Shown: positions 9,409 through 17,762 of the stretch, piece after piece | Numbering within the stretch: position 1 is the stretch's first letter | How the letters are laid out: each line of letters begins with the position of its first letter | Assembly: GCF_052065755.1 (NCBI RefSeq) | Contig: NZ_JBQHTK010000001.1 | Span: 62,001-126,000 of the forward strand | Length of the DNA stretch: 64,000 bases | From: Allocoprococcus sp004560705 | GTDB taxonomy: Bacteria > Bacillota > Clostridia > Lachnospirales > Lachnospiraceae | Reading direction: 5' to 3' | Program-made: the position numbers and the translations under genes | Notes under the pieces: generated by a model | Database searches by the model: none | Seen by the model: the letters and a program-made list of their open reading frames with translations, nothing else | What the model was told of the DNA's origin: nothing

Positions 9409-10122
9409 ATGGAAAAAGCGACAGAAACAATTCCAGTGTCTTCCCATCCGACAACACTGGAGAAGCAATGGCTGAATGCAGTAAGTCCGGAAGATTTTAT
9501 CCGCAACAATAAGAATTTCAATTCTTTGATGATGAAATATCGTTGTGCGATCCGGGAAATTCAGACAAAACTTGAAGTCCTGAATGATGAATTTTCCGTT
9601 GCAAATCAGAGAAATCCGATTTCTTCTATTAAATCCCGCATCAAAACTCCGGCAAGTATCTATGAAAAGCTGCGTCGGAAAAACCTTCCGTTTACGGAAG
9701 AAAGCATCGTGAAAAATCTGGACGATGTTGCCGGTATTCGAGTGATTTGTCCATTCATCGGCGATATTTATACGATGGCCAATCTGATTTCATCACAGGA
9801 TGATATCACAGTTCTTAAGATCAAGGACTACATACAAAAGCCAAAGGATAACGGTTACCGAAGCTACCACATGATCGTGGAGATCCCGGTGTTCTTCTCA
9901 GAAGGAAAGGCTGCAATGCGTGCTGAGATTCAGATCCGTACCATTGGAATGGATTTCTGGGCAAGTCTCGATCACCAGCTTCACTACAAAAAGGATATCA
10001 GTTCTTTGGTAGATATCGCCTCCATTGAGGACGAACTGCGCAGATGTGCAGAGACTGTCAATCTGACAGACCGGCATATGGAAGAGATCAAGGATTTAAT
10101 TGGCGATGTCAAAGACATTTAA
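9409..10122 (+). CDS. Small alarmone synthetase, (p)ppGpp synthetase (RelQ/RelP-like)
   Basis: A 237-residue RelA/SpoT synthetase domain with no HD, TGS or ACT domain, so a small alarmone synthetase that transfers pyrophosphate from ATP to GDP or GTP. Key motifs: KSRIKTPASIYEKLRRK (residues 75-91, ATP binding), DDVAGIRVIC, the GTP-site segment KPKDNGYRSYH and EIQIRTIGMDFWASLDH. It starts after AAAGAGGG. A convergent small (p)ppGpp hydrolase lies only 60 bases past its end, across a shared terminator. RelQ and RelP cannot be separated by eye. Confidence 0.92.
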   Translation: MEKATETIPVSSHPTTLEKQWLNAVSPEDFIRNNKNFNSLMMKYRCAIREIQTKLEVLNDEFSVANQRNPISSIKSRIKTPASIYEKLRRKNLPFTEESIVKNLDDVAGIRVICPFIGDIYTMANLISSQDDITVLKIKDYIQKPKDNGYRSYHMIVEIPVFFSEGKAAMRAEIQIRTIGMDFWASLDHQLHYKKDISSLVDIASIEDELRRCAETVNLTDRHMEEIKDLIGDVKDI

Positions 10123-10139
10123 GCACACATTTTCCATGG

Positions 10140-10170
10140 AAAAAGGCACTCCTCTACGGAATGCCTTTTT
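10140..10170. terminator. Bidirectional terminator between synthetase and HD hydrolase
   Basis: AAAAAGGCA and TGCCTTTTT form a 9-bp stem with a T run on both strands, placed between two convergent genes. Confidence 0.8.
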
Positions 10171-10182
10171 CTCAGATTACTA

Positions 10183-10722
10183 TTATGATCCAAAATTCTT
10201 ATCGATCAACCTACAATACTCCATATAAACCGGTTCCCCCTCAAACTGTTCTTTCAGCGCATCTCGAATCCCCTTATAATACCATCCGATCATCTGCTTG
10301 TCTTTCATACGAAACCTGTTCCATAGTTCCTCACCACAGAGCGGATAATCCCTGTCAATATCACGCATATTGGAGAGCTTGTCCGCAAGTCCGATCATCT
10401 GAACTTCTCTCGGAGCTGTTCGGATACGCTCAATCGTTGCTCCCTTTCTTTCTTCCCAGGAACGGGATTTGTCCTCACTCTCCTGTGCTACAAAAAATGC
10501 AACTCGGGCCGAAAACATCTCCGCAATCTTCTCCACCGTTACATCCTTGCAGTCTTCAACCGTATCATGCAAAATTGCTGCACTGATAACCTCTTCATCG
10601 TGCGTCATAGACGAAACGATATCCCCCACTTCGATCGGATGCACGATATACGGGCGTTTCGTCCCCTTTCGAAACTGCCCGTCATGTACTTTCGTTGCGA
10701 ATTCAATGGCTCTGTCTACCAT
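10183..10722 (-). CDS. HD-domain phosphohydrolase, small alarmone hydrolase (MESH1/SpoT-HD type)
   Basis: A 179-residue single HD domain. The metal ligands fit the SpoT hydrolase pattern: His28 (VHP), His52-Asp53 in HDTVED, and Asp114 in ADKLSN. Together with the RelA/SpoT-type HDTVED motif this suggests removal of the 3' pyrophosphate from (p)ppGpp, as in MESH1 and bacterial small alarmone hydrolases; a related nucleotide substrate is possible. The start is the ATG at 10722 because GGAGGAG sits directly upstream. A GTG seven codons earlier would put that ribosome site inside the gene. Its tail-to-tail neighbour is a small alarmone synthetase. Confidence 0.82.
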   Translation of the reverse strand: MVDRAIEFATKVHDGQFRKGTKRPYIVHPIEVGDIVSSMTHDEEVISAAILHDTVEDCKDVTVEKIAEMFSARVAFFVAQESEDKSRSWEERKGATIERIRTAPREVQMIGLADKLSNMRDIDRDYPLCGEELWNRFRMKDKQMIGWYYKGIRDALKEQFEGEPVYMEYCRLIDKNFGS

Positions 10723-10852
10723 ATTCTCCTCCTCGCATATCACAATATTACGATCTTTTCTTTATCATATCATCTTGCACTTTAAATAACAAGAAATAAC
10801 GTGTATAATTATAATAACCTTTTTTATAAATGTTACAAAGGAGCGCTAATTT

Positions 10853-11587
10853 ATGACCAAAAAAACTGTTCTTGTAACCGGTGCTTCACGTGGAATCGGC
10901 AGAGCATGTGCACTCCGATTTGCCGCCGGTGGATATCATGTTTTCTTAAATTGCCGAAAATCATGGAAAGCTCTTCATCAGGTACGTGCCCAAATCGAAG
11001 AGATGCCTTATGGTTCCTGTGAAATTGTAACCGGAGATGTCGGAAATCCCGACGATGTCAAAGGAATCTTCGATGCCGTCTCCCTGTCCTGCGACGGTCT
11101 TGATGTTCTGATCAACAATGCCGGAATTGCTTACATGGGATTGCTTTCTGATATGACAAACAAAGAATGGAATCACATGATTCAGACAGACCTTTCTTCT
11201 GTATTCTATTGCTGCCGTGGCGCACTTCCGCATATGATCTCAGTGAAGCGTGGACGTATCATCAATATTTCCTCCATGTGGGGAACCGTTGGTGCATCAT
11301 GCGAAGCCGCCTATTCTGCCGCGAAATCAGGTGTAAACGGTCTGACCCGAGCACTTGCAAAGGAACTCGCACCGAGCAACATTCAGGTCAATGCCATTGC
11401 CTGCGGTGCAATTGACACTTCCATGAATGATCTTTTAAGCGAAGAAGAAAAGCTTGCATTTGCTGAGGAAATTCCCGCCGGACGTTTTGGCTCTCCGGAA
11501 GAAGTGGCTCAGCTCGCATGGGATATTGCCCACGCACCGGAATACATGACCGGCCAGATCATCGGTCTGGACGGCGGATATATCTAA
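10853..11587 (+). CDS. SDR-family reductase, possibly EF-P 5-aminopentanone reductase (YmfI-like)
   Basis: A 244-residue short-chain dehydrogenase. It has the NADP-binding TGASRGIG at 9-16, NNAGIA, and the catalytic Ser-Tyr-Lys set (ISSMWG, then YSAAKSGVNG). It would normally be called FabG-like 3-oxoacyl-ACP reductase. The stretches SSMWGTVGASCE, ALAKELAPSNIQVNAI and GAIDTSMN resemble the YmfI branch, which reduces the 5-aminopentanonyl group on elongation factor P. It stands alone, away from any fatty acid synthesis gene, which favours the second reading. The ribosome site is AAAGGAGC. Confidence 0.75.
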   Translation: MTKKTVLVTGASRGIGRACALRFAAGGYHVFLNCRKSWKALHQVRAQIEEMPYGSCEIVTGDVGNPDDVKGIFDAVSLSCDGLDVLINNAGIAYMGLLSDMTNKEWNHMIQTDLSSVFYCCRGALPHMISVKRGRIINISSMWGTVGASCEAAYSAAKSGVNGLTRALAKELAPSNIQVNAIACGAIDTSMNDLLSEEEKLAFAEEIPAGRFGSPEEVAQLAWDIAHAPEYMTGQIIGLDGGYI

Positions 11588-11602
11588 AAGATCTGCATAT
11601 GT

Positions 11603-11642
11603 AAAACGGGTTGAAACACCAATCGTGTTCACAACCCGTTTT
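11603..11642. terminator. Bidirectional terminator
   Basis: AAAACGGGTTG and its complement form an 11-bp stem flanked by A and T runs between the convergent SDR and exoA genes. Confidence 0.8.
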
Positions 11643-11655
11643 ATCTTATCATCAT

Positions 11656-12408
11656 TTATTCCATATCCAGTTCAATCGGACAATGATCTGATCCAAAAAC
11701 ATCAGTCAATATCTTTGCATCCCTAAGCCGCTCTTTCAGGCAATCCGATACACAGAAATAATCAATACGCCATCCTGCATTCTTCTCTCTTGCTTTAAAC
11801 CGGTAGGACCACCAGGAATAAATTCCCTCCACCTCCGGATAAAAATAACGGAATGTATCTACAAAACCATTCTCAAGAAGTGCTGAAAATTTTGCTCTTT
11901 CCTCATCCGTAAAGCCGGCATTTTTCCGGTTTGTCTTCGGATTTTTCAAATCAATCTCCTGATGCGCCACGTTCAAGTCTCCGCAAAACACAACCGGCTT
12001 CTTCTCTTCCAGTTTCTTCAGATATGTTAGAAAAGCGTCCTCCCACTCCATTCGATAGGGGAGTCTCGCCAGCTCATTCTGAGAATTCGGCGTGTACACA
12101 GTTATAAAATAAAAATCCTCAAATTCCAGTGTAATGACACGTCCTTCCTGATCGTGTTTCTCAATTCCGATTCCGTAAGAGACGCTGATCGGCTCTTTTT
12201 TCGTAAAAACAGCTGTCCCCGAATACCCTTTGCGCATAGCATAATTCCAATACTGATGATATCCCGGCAGTTCCAACTCCAGCTGTCCTTCCTGCATCTT
12301 CGTTTCCTGAAGGCAGAAGATATCCGCATCTGCCTCCTTAAAAAAATCCATGAACCCCTTCTGTACGCATGCACGGATTCCATTCACATTCCAAGAGATA
12401 AATTTCAT
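11656..12408 (-). CDS. exoA: Exodeoxyribonuclease III / AP endonuclease
   Basis: A 250-residue member of the ExoIII family (endonuclease/exonuclease/phosphatase fold) that nicks DNA at abasic sites in base excision repair. Motifs in order: SWNVNGIRA, the metal-binding Glu in LQETKMQ, VYTPNSQ, GDLNVAHQEIDL, WRIDYF and the catalytic GSDHCPI at the C-terminus. Its ATG shares a base with the stop codon of coaX (TAATG), so the two are translationally coupled. It is the last gene of the ECF-coaX-exoA operon. Confidence 0.95.
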   Translation of the reverse strand: MKFISWNVNGIRACVQKGFMDFFKEADADIFCLQETKMQEGQLELELPGYHQYWNYAMRKGYSGTAVFTKKEPISVSYGIGIEKHDQEGRVITLEFEDFYFITVYTPNSQNELARLPYRMEWEDAFLTYLKKLEEKKPVVFCGDLNVAHQEIDLKNPKTNRKNAGFTDEERAKFSALLENGFVDTFRYFYPEVEGIYSWWSYRFKAREKNAGWRIDYFCVSDCLKERLRDAKILTDVFGSDHCPIELDME

Positions 12409-13220
12409 TACTGTCTCCTCTTCCCTTTTTCCTCAGTTTTCCACGCAAATTCTCCCTGAGAATTTTTATTATAAATAACGAGTAATCCTTTCAGAAGGAG
12501 CTCATCATCCAGTATAATCTTTTTTCTGCAATGCGGAACGATCTTCTTTGCAAGTCCTCCCGTTGCAATGACCGTTGCAGGCTGCCCGAGTTCCTCTTCC
12601 AGTCGTTCAATGATACCGTCCATACATGCGGCATTGGAATAGATCACACCACTTTTCATACACTCCACTGTATTTTTTCCAATGATCCGTTTCGGAGCTT
12701 CCAGACTGATTCCACTGAGCTGTGACGCATTTGCAGTCAACGCATTTAATGATGTATAAATTCCGGGGTAGATCATACCCCCGATATAATTCTTATTCGA
12801 ATCCACAACACAGACCGTGTTCGCCGTTCCAAGATCGAAAATAATCAGCGGCGGCTCATACCCGTCTATTCCGGCAACGGCATCCGCGACGAGGTCACTT
12901 CCAAGCTGAGCCGGATTGTCCATCATAATATTGAGTCCTGTTTTTACTCCAGGACCAACGACCAATGTTTTTTTCTTGAGAATCTTTTCTGTTGCTTCTT
13001 TAATTACATTTGTTATCTGGGGCACAACGGAACTGACAATAGCGCCTTCCAGCTTCCCTGCATCAATTCCATGAAGATCCAGAACCATCTTGATATCAAT
13101 CGCATATTCCAGCTCCATCTTCGTCTTGATTGTAGAAAGTCTCTCAATAAAATATGTCTTATTGTTGTCAATACATCCCAGAACAATATTTGTATTTCCA
13201 ATATCTATTGCAAGAATCAT
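12408..13220 (-). CDS. coaX: Type III pantothenate kinase
   Basis: A 270-residue ASKHA-fold kinase that performs the first step of coenzyme A synthesis, pantothenate to 4'-phosphopantothenate. The phosphate-binding loop DIGNTNIVLG is at residues 5-14. DLGTANTVCVVD and GGMIYPG are the second phosphate motif and the substrate loop of CoaX. AAAGGGG precedes the ATG. Upstream, 18 bases away, is an ECF S component; downstream, exoA overlaps in TAATG. Further upstream lies coaBC, which performs the next two steps. Confidence 0.95.
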   Translation of the reverse strand: MILAIDIGNTNIVLGCIDNNKTYFIERLSTIKTKMELEYAIDIKMVLDLHGIDAGKLEGAIVSSVVPQITNVIKEATEKILKKKTLVVGPGVKTGLNIMMDNPAQLGSDLVADAVAGIDGYEPPLIIFDLGTANTVCVVDSNKNYIGGMIYPGIYTSLNALTANASQLSGISLEAPKRIIGKNTVECMKSGVIYSNAACMDGIIERLEEELGQPATVIATGGLAKKIVPHCRKKIILDDELLLKGLLVIYNKNSQGEFAWKTEEKGKRRQ

Positions 13221-13238
13221 TTTTGTGTATCCCCTTTA

Positions 13239-13883
13239 CTATCTTCCACTCTGTGTCTGAGAAGATGCCGTCAAGCGCATCAATACCTTTCCGATGACAG
13301 CGACAAGGACAGCAGCAGCAAGTGCCTCCGGAATTCCCGATGCAGTCACCGTTCCCATGATCAGACCGAATACCGCAGTCACCGCTACTTCTTTTGCCTC
13401 GGCATACTGCTGCGCCAGCAGAAAATAGATACTCCCCATTACCATGACCGTATTCACCATGGATCCTGCAAATCCTGTAACCGCAAGTGCCACATAGGTG
13501 TTCAGTTTTATCTTTCGGAACAAGATCCAAAGCCATCCTGCCACAACACCGATCAGAATACGGCATCCGACAGAAATCCAGATTGCCTTGAGCGCCCCTG
13601 TCAAATTTGAGGCAAGAAACGGCGAAAATGCGAACGACAGCAATGTAGGTGCCATTGTGTTGCTGACGAGCGAACAGATTCCGAAAACACCTCCCAGAAT
13701 CGCTCCTGCAAGCGGTCCGAAAAGAACTGCACCGATGATCACCGGTATATGTACGGTTGTTGCCTTTATAATCGGAAGCTGAATCATACCAAGCGGCGTA
13801 TTTGCCAACACAATAATGATTGCAGCCATCAGTGCAACACTTACCATCCAACGAGTACCCTTTTTTTCTTTGTTGTTTTTCAT
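13239..13883 (-). CDS. ECF transporter S component, probably for pantothenate
   Basis: A 214-residue membrane protein with about six hydrophobic segments, of the ECF S-component fold: it binds a vitamin and couples to a shared energising module (EcfA/A'/T) encoded elsewhere. Segments such as TVHIPVIIGAVLFGPLAGAILGGVFG are typical of the group. Its place directly upstream of coaX makes pantothenate the most likely substrate (PanT-like); this is context inference. The ATG at 13883 (MKNNKEKKG) follows AGGAGG; an upstream extension of the frame is not supported. A mobile non-coding element sits between it and coaBC. Confidence 0.82.
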   Translation of the reverse strand: MKNNKEKKGTRWMVSVALMAAIIIVLANTPLGMIQLPIIKATTVHIPVIIGAVLFGPLAGAILGGVFGICSLVSNTMAPTLLSFAFSPFLASNLTGALKAIWISVGCRILIGVVAGWLWILFRKIKLNTYVALAVTGFAGSMVNTVMVMGSIYFLLAQQYAEAKEVAVTAVFGLIMGTVTASGIPEALAAAVLVAVIGKVLMRLTASSQTQSGR

Positions 13884-13923
13884 TGTTTTCCTCCTGTTAT
13901 TATTCTCATTTTGAGATACAATA

Positions 13924-13931
13924 CATGATTT
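13924..13931. repeat. Target site duplication, left copy
   Basis: CATGATTT directly abuts the left end of the element at 13,932-14,075; the identical copy is at 14,076-14,083. Confidence 0.85.
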
Positions 13932-14075
13932 GTAACTGTTCAGAGCCAAGCAGATTTGTCAAAAAAGGGCTATGAATGCTTGCATTCGTGAGCACTTTTT
14001 TGTACAAATCTATTTGGCGGATACGCCACACTGAGGAAACACGAAGTGTTTTCGAGGTTGGCTCTGAACAGTTAC
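13932..14075. mobile_element. Non-autonomous mobile element (MITE-like), copy 1
   Basis: A 144-bp non-coding insertion bounded by perfect 17-bp inverted repeats (GTAACTGTTCAGAGCCA and its complement). It is flanked by a perfect 8-bp direct duplication, CATGATTT. Inside, AGATTTGT-CAAAAAAGGGCT pairs nearly perfectly with a later segment, and there are smaller hairpins (GAATG/CATTC, GAAACAC/GTGTTTTC), so the element folds almost end to end. A second element with similar ends lies at 25,160-25,332. Ends beginning GTAA with 8-bp duplications are the habit of the IS66 family, so an IS66-type transposase may mobilise it; that link is inference. It lies between coaBC and the ECF gene. Confidence 0.88.
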
Positions 14076-14083
14076 CATGATTT
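14076..14083. repeat. Target site duplication, right copy
   Basis: CATGATTT, identical to 13,924-13,931. It lies five bases from the stop codon of coaBC. Confidence 0.85.
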
Positions 14084-14087
14084 TTAT

Positions 14088-15287
14088 TTATGAATTCATC
14101 TGATCCAGAATCATATCCAGAATCCGCGCCGCCGTCTCTTCCTTACTCAGAAGAGGCAGTGCAGTCTCGTTTTCTCTGGTAATCAGAGTCATCCTGTTCG
14201 TGTCACCTTGAAAACCGGCTCCGGCATCCCTGAGATTGTTTGCCGCTATCATATCCAGATTTTTCTTTTCCAGTTTTGCTCTGGAATTCTCAACCATGTT
14301 CTCTGTTTCCATAGAAAATCCACACAGAAACTGTCCCGGTTTTTTATGTTCTCCAAGGTATTTCAGAATATCATCCGTTTTCTCCAGTTCCAGAACCATC
14401 TGCTCACCGGATTTCTTCATTTTTTGATCATTCACATACTTCGGGCGATAATCCGCAACCGCGGCCGCTTTGCAGACAATATCCGCATTTTCAGCCTCTC
14501 TGCGGACCGCCTCAAACATCTCTTTTGCCGTCGTGACCAGAACCACATTCACAAACATCGGCTTTGGAATGGAAGTCGGTCCGCTCACCAGCGTGACATC
14601 GGCTCCCCTTGCGGCACAGACTTTCGCCATCGCATATCCCATTTTTCCGGAAGAATGATTGGTGATATACCGCACCGGGTCAATGGCCTCTTGCGTCGGC
14701 CCTGCAGTGACCAGAACCCTCTTCCCGATCATATCCTTTTCCCATGCCAGCTCATGATAAATATATTCATAAAGCTCTTCCGGTTCCGGCATTTTTCCGA
14801 TTCCGCTCGTTCCGCATGCAAGATGCCCCTCGGCAGGCTCGATCACTTCATATCCGTATTTTTTCAGGATCGCGAGATTATCCTGCACTACCGGATTCAG
14901 ATACATCTCCGAATTCATCGCAGGCGCAATGAATTTCGGGCATCGTCGGCAAGCCATCACAGTCGTGGTCAACATATCATCTGCAATTCCGTGAGCCAGT
15001 TTCCCGATCACATTCGCAGTCGCCGGGGCAATCATTACCAAATCTGCCACACTGGCGAGTGCGACATGCTCCACGCTGTACTCGAAGTTCCGGTCAAATG
15101 TATCGATCAGACACTTATGCTTCGTCAAAGTCTCAAATACAATCGGATTGATGAAATTCGTTGCATTCCTCGTCATGAGTACCTGCACATCATACCCGTT
15201 CTTAACCAGCATACTTGCCAGCGACGCTGTCTTATACGCGGCGATTCCGCCCGTCACTCCAAGTACAACTGTCTTCTTTTGCTCCAT
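14088..15287 (-). CDS. coaBC: Bifunctional phosphopantothenoylcysteine decarboxylase/synthetase
   Basis: A 399-residue fusion. The N-terminal flavin decarboxylase CoaC (about 1-185) has GVTGGIAAYK, the His of VEHVALA, and the substrate motif APAMNSEMY. The C-terminal ligase CoaB (about 190-399) has GPTQEAIDPVRYITNHSSGKMG. Together they add cysteine to phosphopantothenate and decarboxylate it. The ATG at 15287 (MEQKKTVV) lies 11 bases after AAGGAG; a GTG four codons earlier would sit directly on that site. Its stop codon is next to the mobile element. nrdR lies upstream, 48 bases away. Confidence 0.95.
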   Translation of the reverse strand: MEQKKTVVLGVTGGIAAYKTASLASMLVKNGYDVQVLMTRNATNFINPIVFETLTKHKCLIDTFDRNFEYSVEHVALASVADLVMIAPATANVIGKLAHGIADDMLTTTVMACRRCPKFIAPAMNSEMYLNPVVQDNLAILKKYGYEVIEPAEGHLACGTSGIGKMPEPEELYEYIYHELAWEKDMIGKRVLVTAGPTQEAIDPVRYITNHSSGKMGYAMAKVCAARGADVTLVSGPTSIPKPMFVNVVLVTTAKEMFEAVRREAENADIVCKAAAVADYRPKYVNDQKMKKSGEQMVLELEKTDDILKYLGEHKKPGQFLCGFSMETENMVENSRAKLEKKNLDMIAANNLRDAGAGFQGDTNRMTLITRENETALPLLSKEETAARILDMILDQMNS

Positions 15288-15335
15288 CAAAGTGTACACT
15301 CCTTCGTCTGTTTACTTGTCCGCTTCCAGAACACA

Positions 15336-15785
15336 TTATTCCAGAATTTTCTTCAGTTCCGCCATAAATGTATTTACATCTTTAAACTCTCTGTAAACAG
15401 ATGCAAATCTGACGTAAGCAACCGCATCCAGTTCTTTCAGATGTCCCATCACGATCTCGCCGATCACACTGCTCGGAATTTCCTTCTCTTCCCGGCTGAA
15501 AATATCGGTCTCGATCGTGTCGATCGTCTTCTGGATCTCAGAAGTCGGCACCGGTCTCTTATAGCATGCCCTTAAAACACCGCCTTCAATCTTCGCACGG
15601 TCATACTGTTCCCTGGTATTGTCTTTCTTAATGATGATCAGCGGAATCGTCTCCACTTTCTCATACGTTGTAAACCTCTTGCTGCAGGCATCGCAGGAAC
15701 GTCTTCTCCTGATCGATGTCCCGTCATCAGCCGGTCTTGAATCAATAACTCTGGTATCAATGTTACCACAATATGGACACTTCAT
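15336..15785 (-). CDS. nrdR: Transcriptional repressor NrdR
   Basis: A 149-residue regulator of ribonucleotide reductase genes. It has an N-terminal zinc ribbon with two cysteine pairs (CPYC at 3-6, CDAC near 31-34) in the typical RRRRSCDACSKRFTTYE setting, then an ATP-cone domain (residues 49-139) that senses ATP/dATP. AGGAGGAT precedes the ATG. No ribonucleotide reductase gene is in this window. Confidence 0.96.
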   Translation of the reverse strand: MKCPYCGNIDTRVIDSRPADDGTSIRRRRSCDACSKRFTTYEKVETIPLIIIKKDNTREQYDRAKIEGGVLRACYKRPVPTSEIQKTIDTIETDIFSREEKEIPSSVIGEIVMGHLKELDAVAYVRFASVYREFKDVNTFMAELKKILE

Positions 15786-15917
15786 CTTCTATCCTCCTGT
15801 CTCTTTCTCTCCCCACACACCCCGGAAAACGCTATGGTCCCGTGTGGCGACCTTTTCCTCAATATTAATAGTATAAATGTAGACTATTTTCTTGTCAAAC
15901 AAAATTCCCCGAAATAC

Positions 15918-16634
15918 TTACAGTCTGCTTTTCAGAATCTGCCATGCCTGTACAATGATTGCCGCATGGTCGCAGGCTATCTGATTTGTATCCATGACTT
16001 GGAAGTCTCTTTCCTGCACAATGTCCCCTTTTAAATCCTCTTCTACCACAGCCGTAAGTTCCAGTTCATATGCCTTATTCTCCAATCTGAGGAAATGGCT
16101 TCTTTTCCTGCCTCCGTCTTCTACATTTTCCCAGGCGCCGCTTTCACAGTAAATCTCGCACCACAGAGCCGCATCCGCATCATCTCCTGCATGCACCGTC
16201 ACTTTGGTTTCCTCCACAACAGACATATATGCAGAGGTGATCACACGCGCTCGCGGATCCCGGTTCGCATTTCCATACACCGCGATCTGTTCCATGGGCA
16301 GGTCGTCCACACCGGTCTCTTCCATCAATTCCCGCTTCGCCGTATCTCTCAGATTCTCCCTCAGATTAATAAACCCTCCCGGGAGAGCCCACCATCCGAT
16401 GCACGGATGATTCCCTCTCCTGATCATCAGAACCTTCCATACAGAATCCAGGTTCGGCCCTTTCGATTCCACTCCCTTATCCGACCAGGAAAATACAACC
16501 GCATCCGTTGTCACACAGGGGTTCTTATATTTATATGGATCATATTCTTCCAGAAATTCTTCCAGATCCTGCCCCTTATCATTCTTCTTTCCGTTTCCCG
16601 TGAATGGGGCAATGTTCTCCAAAAATGCTGCCAT
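15918..16634 (-). CDS. NUDIX hydrolase
   Basis: A 238-residue protein with the Nudix box complete: GGFINLRENLRDTAKRELMEETGV, spaced as GX5EX7REUXEEXGU. The surroundings (LMIRRGNHPCIGWWALPGGF, NRDPRARVITSAY) resemble the ADP-ribose pyrophosphatase/NrtR group. The long C-terminal winged helix of NrtR is not obvious, so I call only a hydrolase. The start ATG at 16634 follows GGAGAGG; a TTG two codons earlier is possible. The gene ends close to a 110-base spacer before nrdR. Confidence 0.85.
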   Translation of the reverse strand: MAAFLENIAPFTGNGKKNDKGQDLEEFLEEYDPYKYKNPCVTTDAVVFSWSDKGVESKGPNLDSVWKVLMIRRGNHPCIGWWALPGGFINLRENLRDTAKRELMEETGVDDLPMEQIAVYGNANRDPRARVITSAYMSVVEETKVTVHAGDDADAALWCEIYCESGAWENVEDGGRKRSHFLRLENKAYELELTAVVEEDLKGDIVQERDFQVMDTNQIACDHAAIIVQAWQILKSRL

Positions 16635-16664
16635 TTTCAATTCCTCTCCTTCTTTTTTTATTTC

Positions 16665-16952
16665 TTATTTACACGTTTTTAAAAATTTCTCTTCGCAGAT
16701 TTCTACCAGAATGATATCGGGCCCGATTCTGCAGATACATTCAAACGGAATAATATATTCCGCATCATATCCAAACAGCCCGCACACCTTCCCCGGTCCC
16801 GGCACTATGATAGCCTCCACTGTCCCGGAGCACTTATCCAGTATAATATCCGTCACACACCCCAGCCGTCTCCCATTACAGGTGTTGATTACTTCCTTCT
16901 CTCTCAGTTCGCAAAAACGGATCCGGTTTTCTTTGTCACATTTTTCTTTCAC
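16665..16952 (-). CDS. PRC-barrel sporulation protein, YlmC/YmxH family
   Basis: A 95-residue single PRC-barrel protein. ELREKEVINTCNGRRLGCVTDIILD and PFECICRIGPDIILVE are the family hallmarks. YlmC/YmxH proteins are small, conserved in endospore formers, and of unclear role. The most likely start is the GTG at 16952, eight bases after GGAG; a GTG three codons earlier would overlap that site. It precedes the Nudix gene on the same strand. Confidence 0.8.
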   Translation of the reverse strand: MKEKCDKENRIRFCELREKEVINTCNGRRLGCVTDIILDKCSGTVEAIIVPGPGKVCGLFGYDAEYIIPFECICRIGPDIILVEICEEKFLKTCK

Positions 16953-17030
16953 GGCACACACTCCGAACTCTTCTTATTGCCAGTATATGATGTTTCCCGG
17001 CTTCCGGACCTGATTCTTCCATGCTTTTTC

Positions 17031-17058
17031 TTGAAAACTGCAGATTTCATGCTATGAT
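17031..17058 (+). promoter_or_regulatory. Predicted promoter of the YbaK-like gene
   Basis: TTGAAA and TATGAT with a 16-base spacer. Confidence 0.5.
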
Positions 17059-17140
17059 ATAAGTATTAATTATCAGTACACTAGTATTTTACTACACATA
17101 TACAATTATTTCATCATTTTTACATCAGGAGGACTTTACT

Positions 17141-17692
17141 ATGGAAACCATTCATGTCAGTAAGATACATTTCACCTCCAAACCGGATTGTTCCAAACGC
17201 CTGGCGAAAGAAGAAAGGGTCTATGATTTTCTTGACAAACTGCAGATTCCCTATGAAGGTGTCGATCATGATATTGCCAACACCATTGAAGACTGCCGGG
17301 AAATCGAGAAGGAACTGCAGATCGGGGTATGCAAGAATTTATTTCTATGCAACCGCCAGAAAACAACTTTCTTTCTTTTGATGATGCCGGGTGACAAGCA
17401 TTTTGAGACAAAAGTACTCTCACATCAGCTCGGTGTATCCCGCCTTTCCTTCGCGGAATCACGATACATGGAAGAATTTCTGGACATTACTCCGGGCAGC
17501 GTCAGCGTTCTCGGACTGATGAACGATGTCGAAGAGCAGGTCGATCTTCTGATTGATGAAGATTTACTGAAAGAAGAATATCTCGGATGCCATCCCTGCA
17601 TCAACACTTCCAGTCTGAAGCTCCGAACCTCCGATATTCTTCAGAAATTCGTGAAAGCTACGGGACATTCTTATCATATAGTCGCATTATAA
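17141..17692 (+). CDS. YbaK/ProX-type aminoacyl-tRNA editing protein
   Basis: A 183-residue free-standing editing domain of the YbaK/ProRS-INS superfamily, of the prolyl-tRNA deacylase (ProX) kind, which removes alanine or a similar wrong amino acid from tRNA-Pro. Typical segments: VYDFLDKLQIPYEGVDHD near the N-terminus, NLFLCNRQKTTFFLLMMPGDK with the conserved lysine, PGSVSVLGLMND, and HPCINTSSLKL. AGGAGGAC precedes the ATG. Substrate cannot be read from the sequence alone. Confidence 0.88.
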   Translation: METIHVSKIHFTSKPDCSKRLAKEERVYDFLDKLQIPYEGVDHDIANTIEDCREIEKELQIGVCKNLFLCNRQKTTFFLLMMPGDKHFETKVLSHQLGVSRLSFAESRYMEEFLDITPGSVSVLGLMNDVEEQVDLLIDEDLLKEEYLGCHPCINTSSLKLRTSDILQKFVKATGHSYHIVAL

Positions 17693-17695
17693 GGA

Positions 17696-17724
17696 TTGCA
17701 ATTTAATAAAAAAGATACTATAAT
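17696..17724 (+). promoter_or_regulatory. Predicted promoter of carbamate kinase
   Basis: TTGCAA and TATAAT with a 17-base spacer, starting just after the stop codon of the previous gene. Confidence 0.65.
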
Positions 17725-17762
17725 TTTCACATACTCTAATTCAGAAAAACGAGGTATATTAT

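Noticed and set aside
14208..15575. 455-codon plus-strand frame across coaBC and nrdR
   Set aside because: Antisense shadow of two well recognised genes; no ribosome site or family resemblance.
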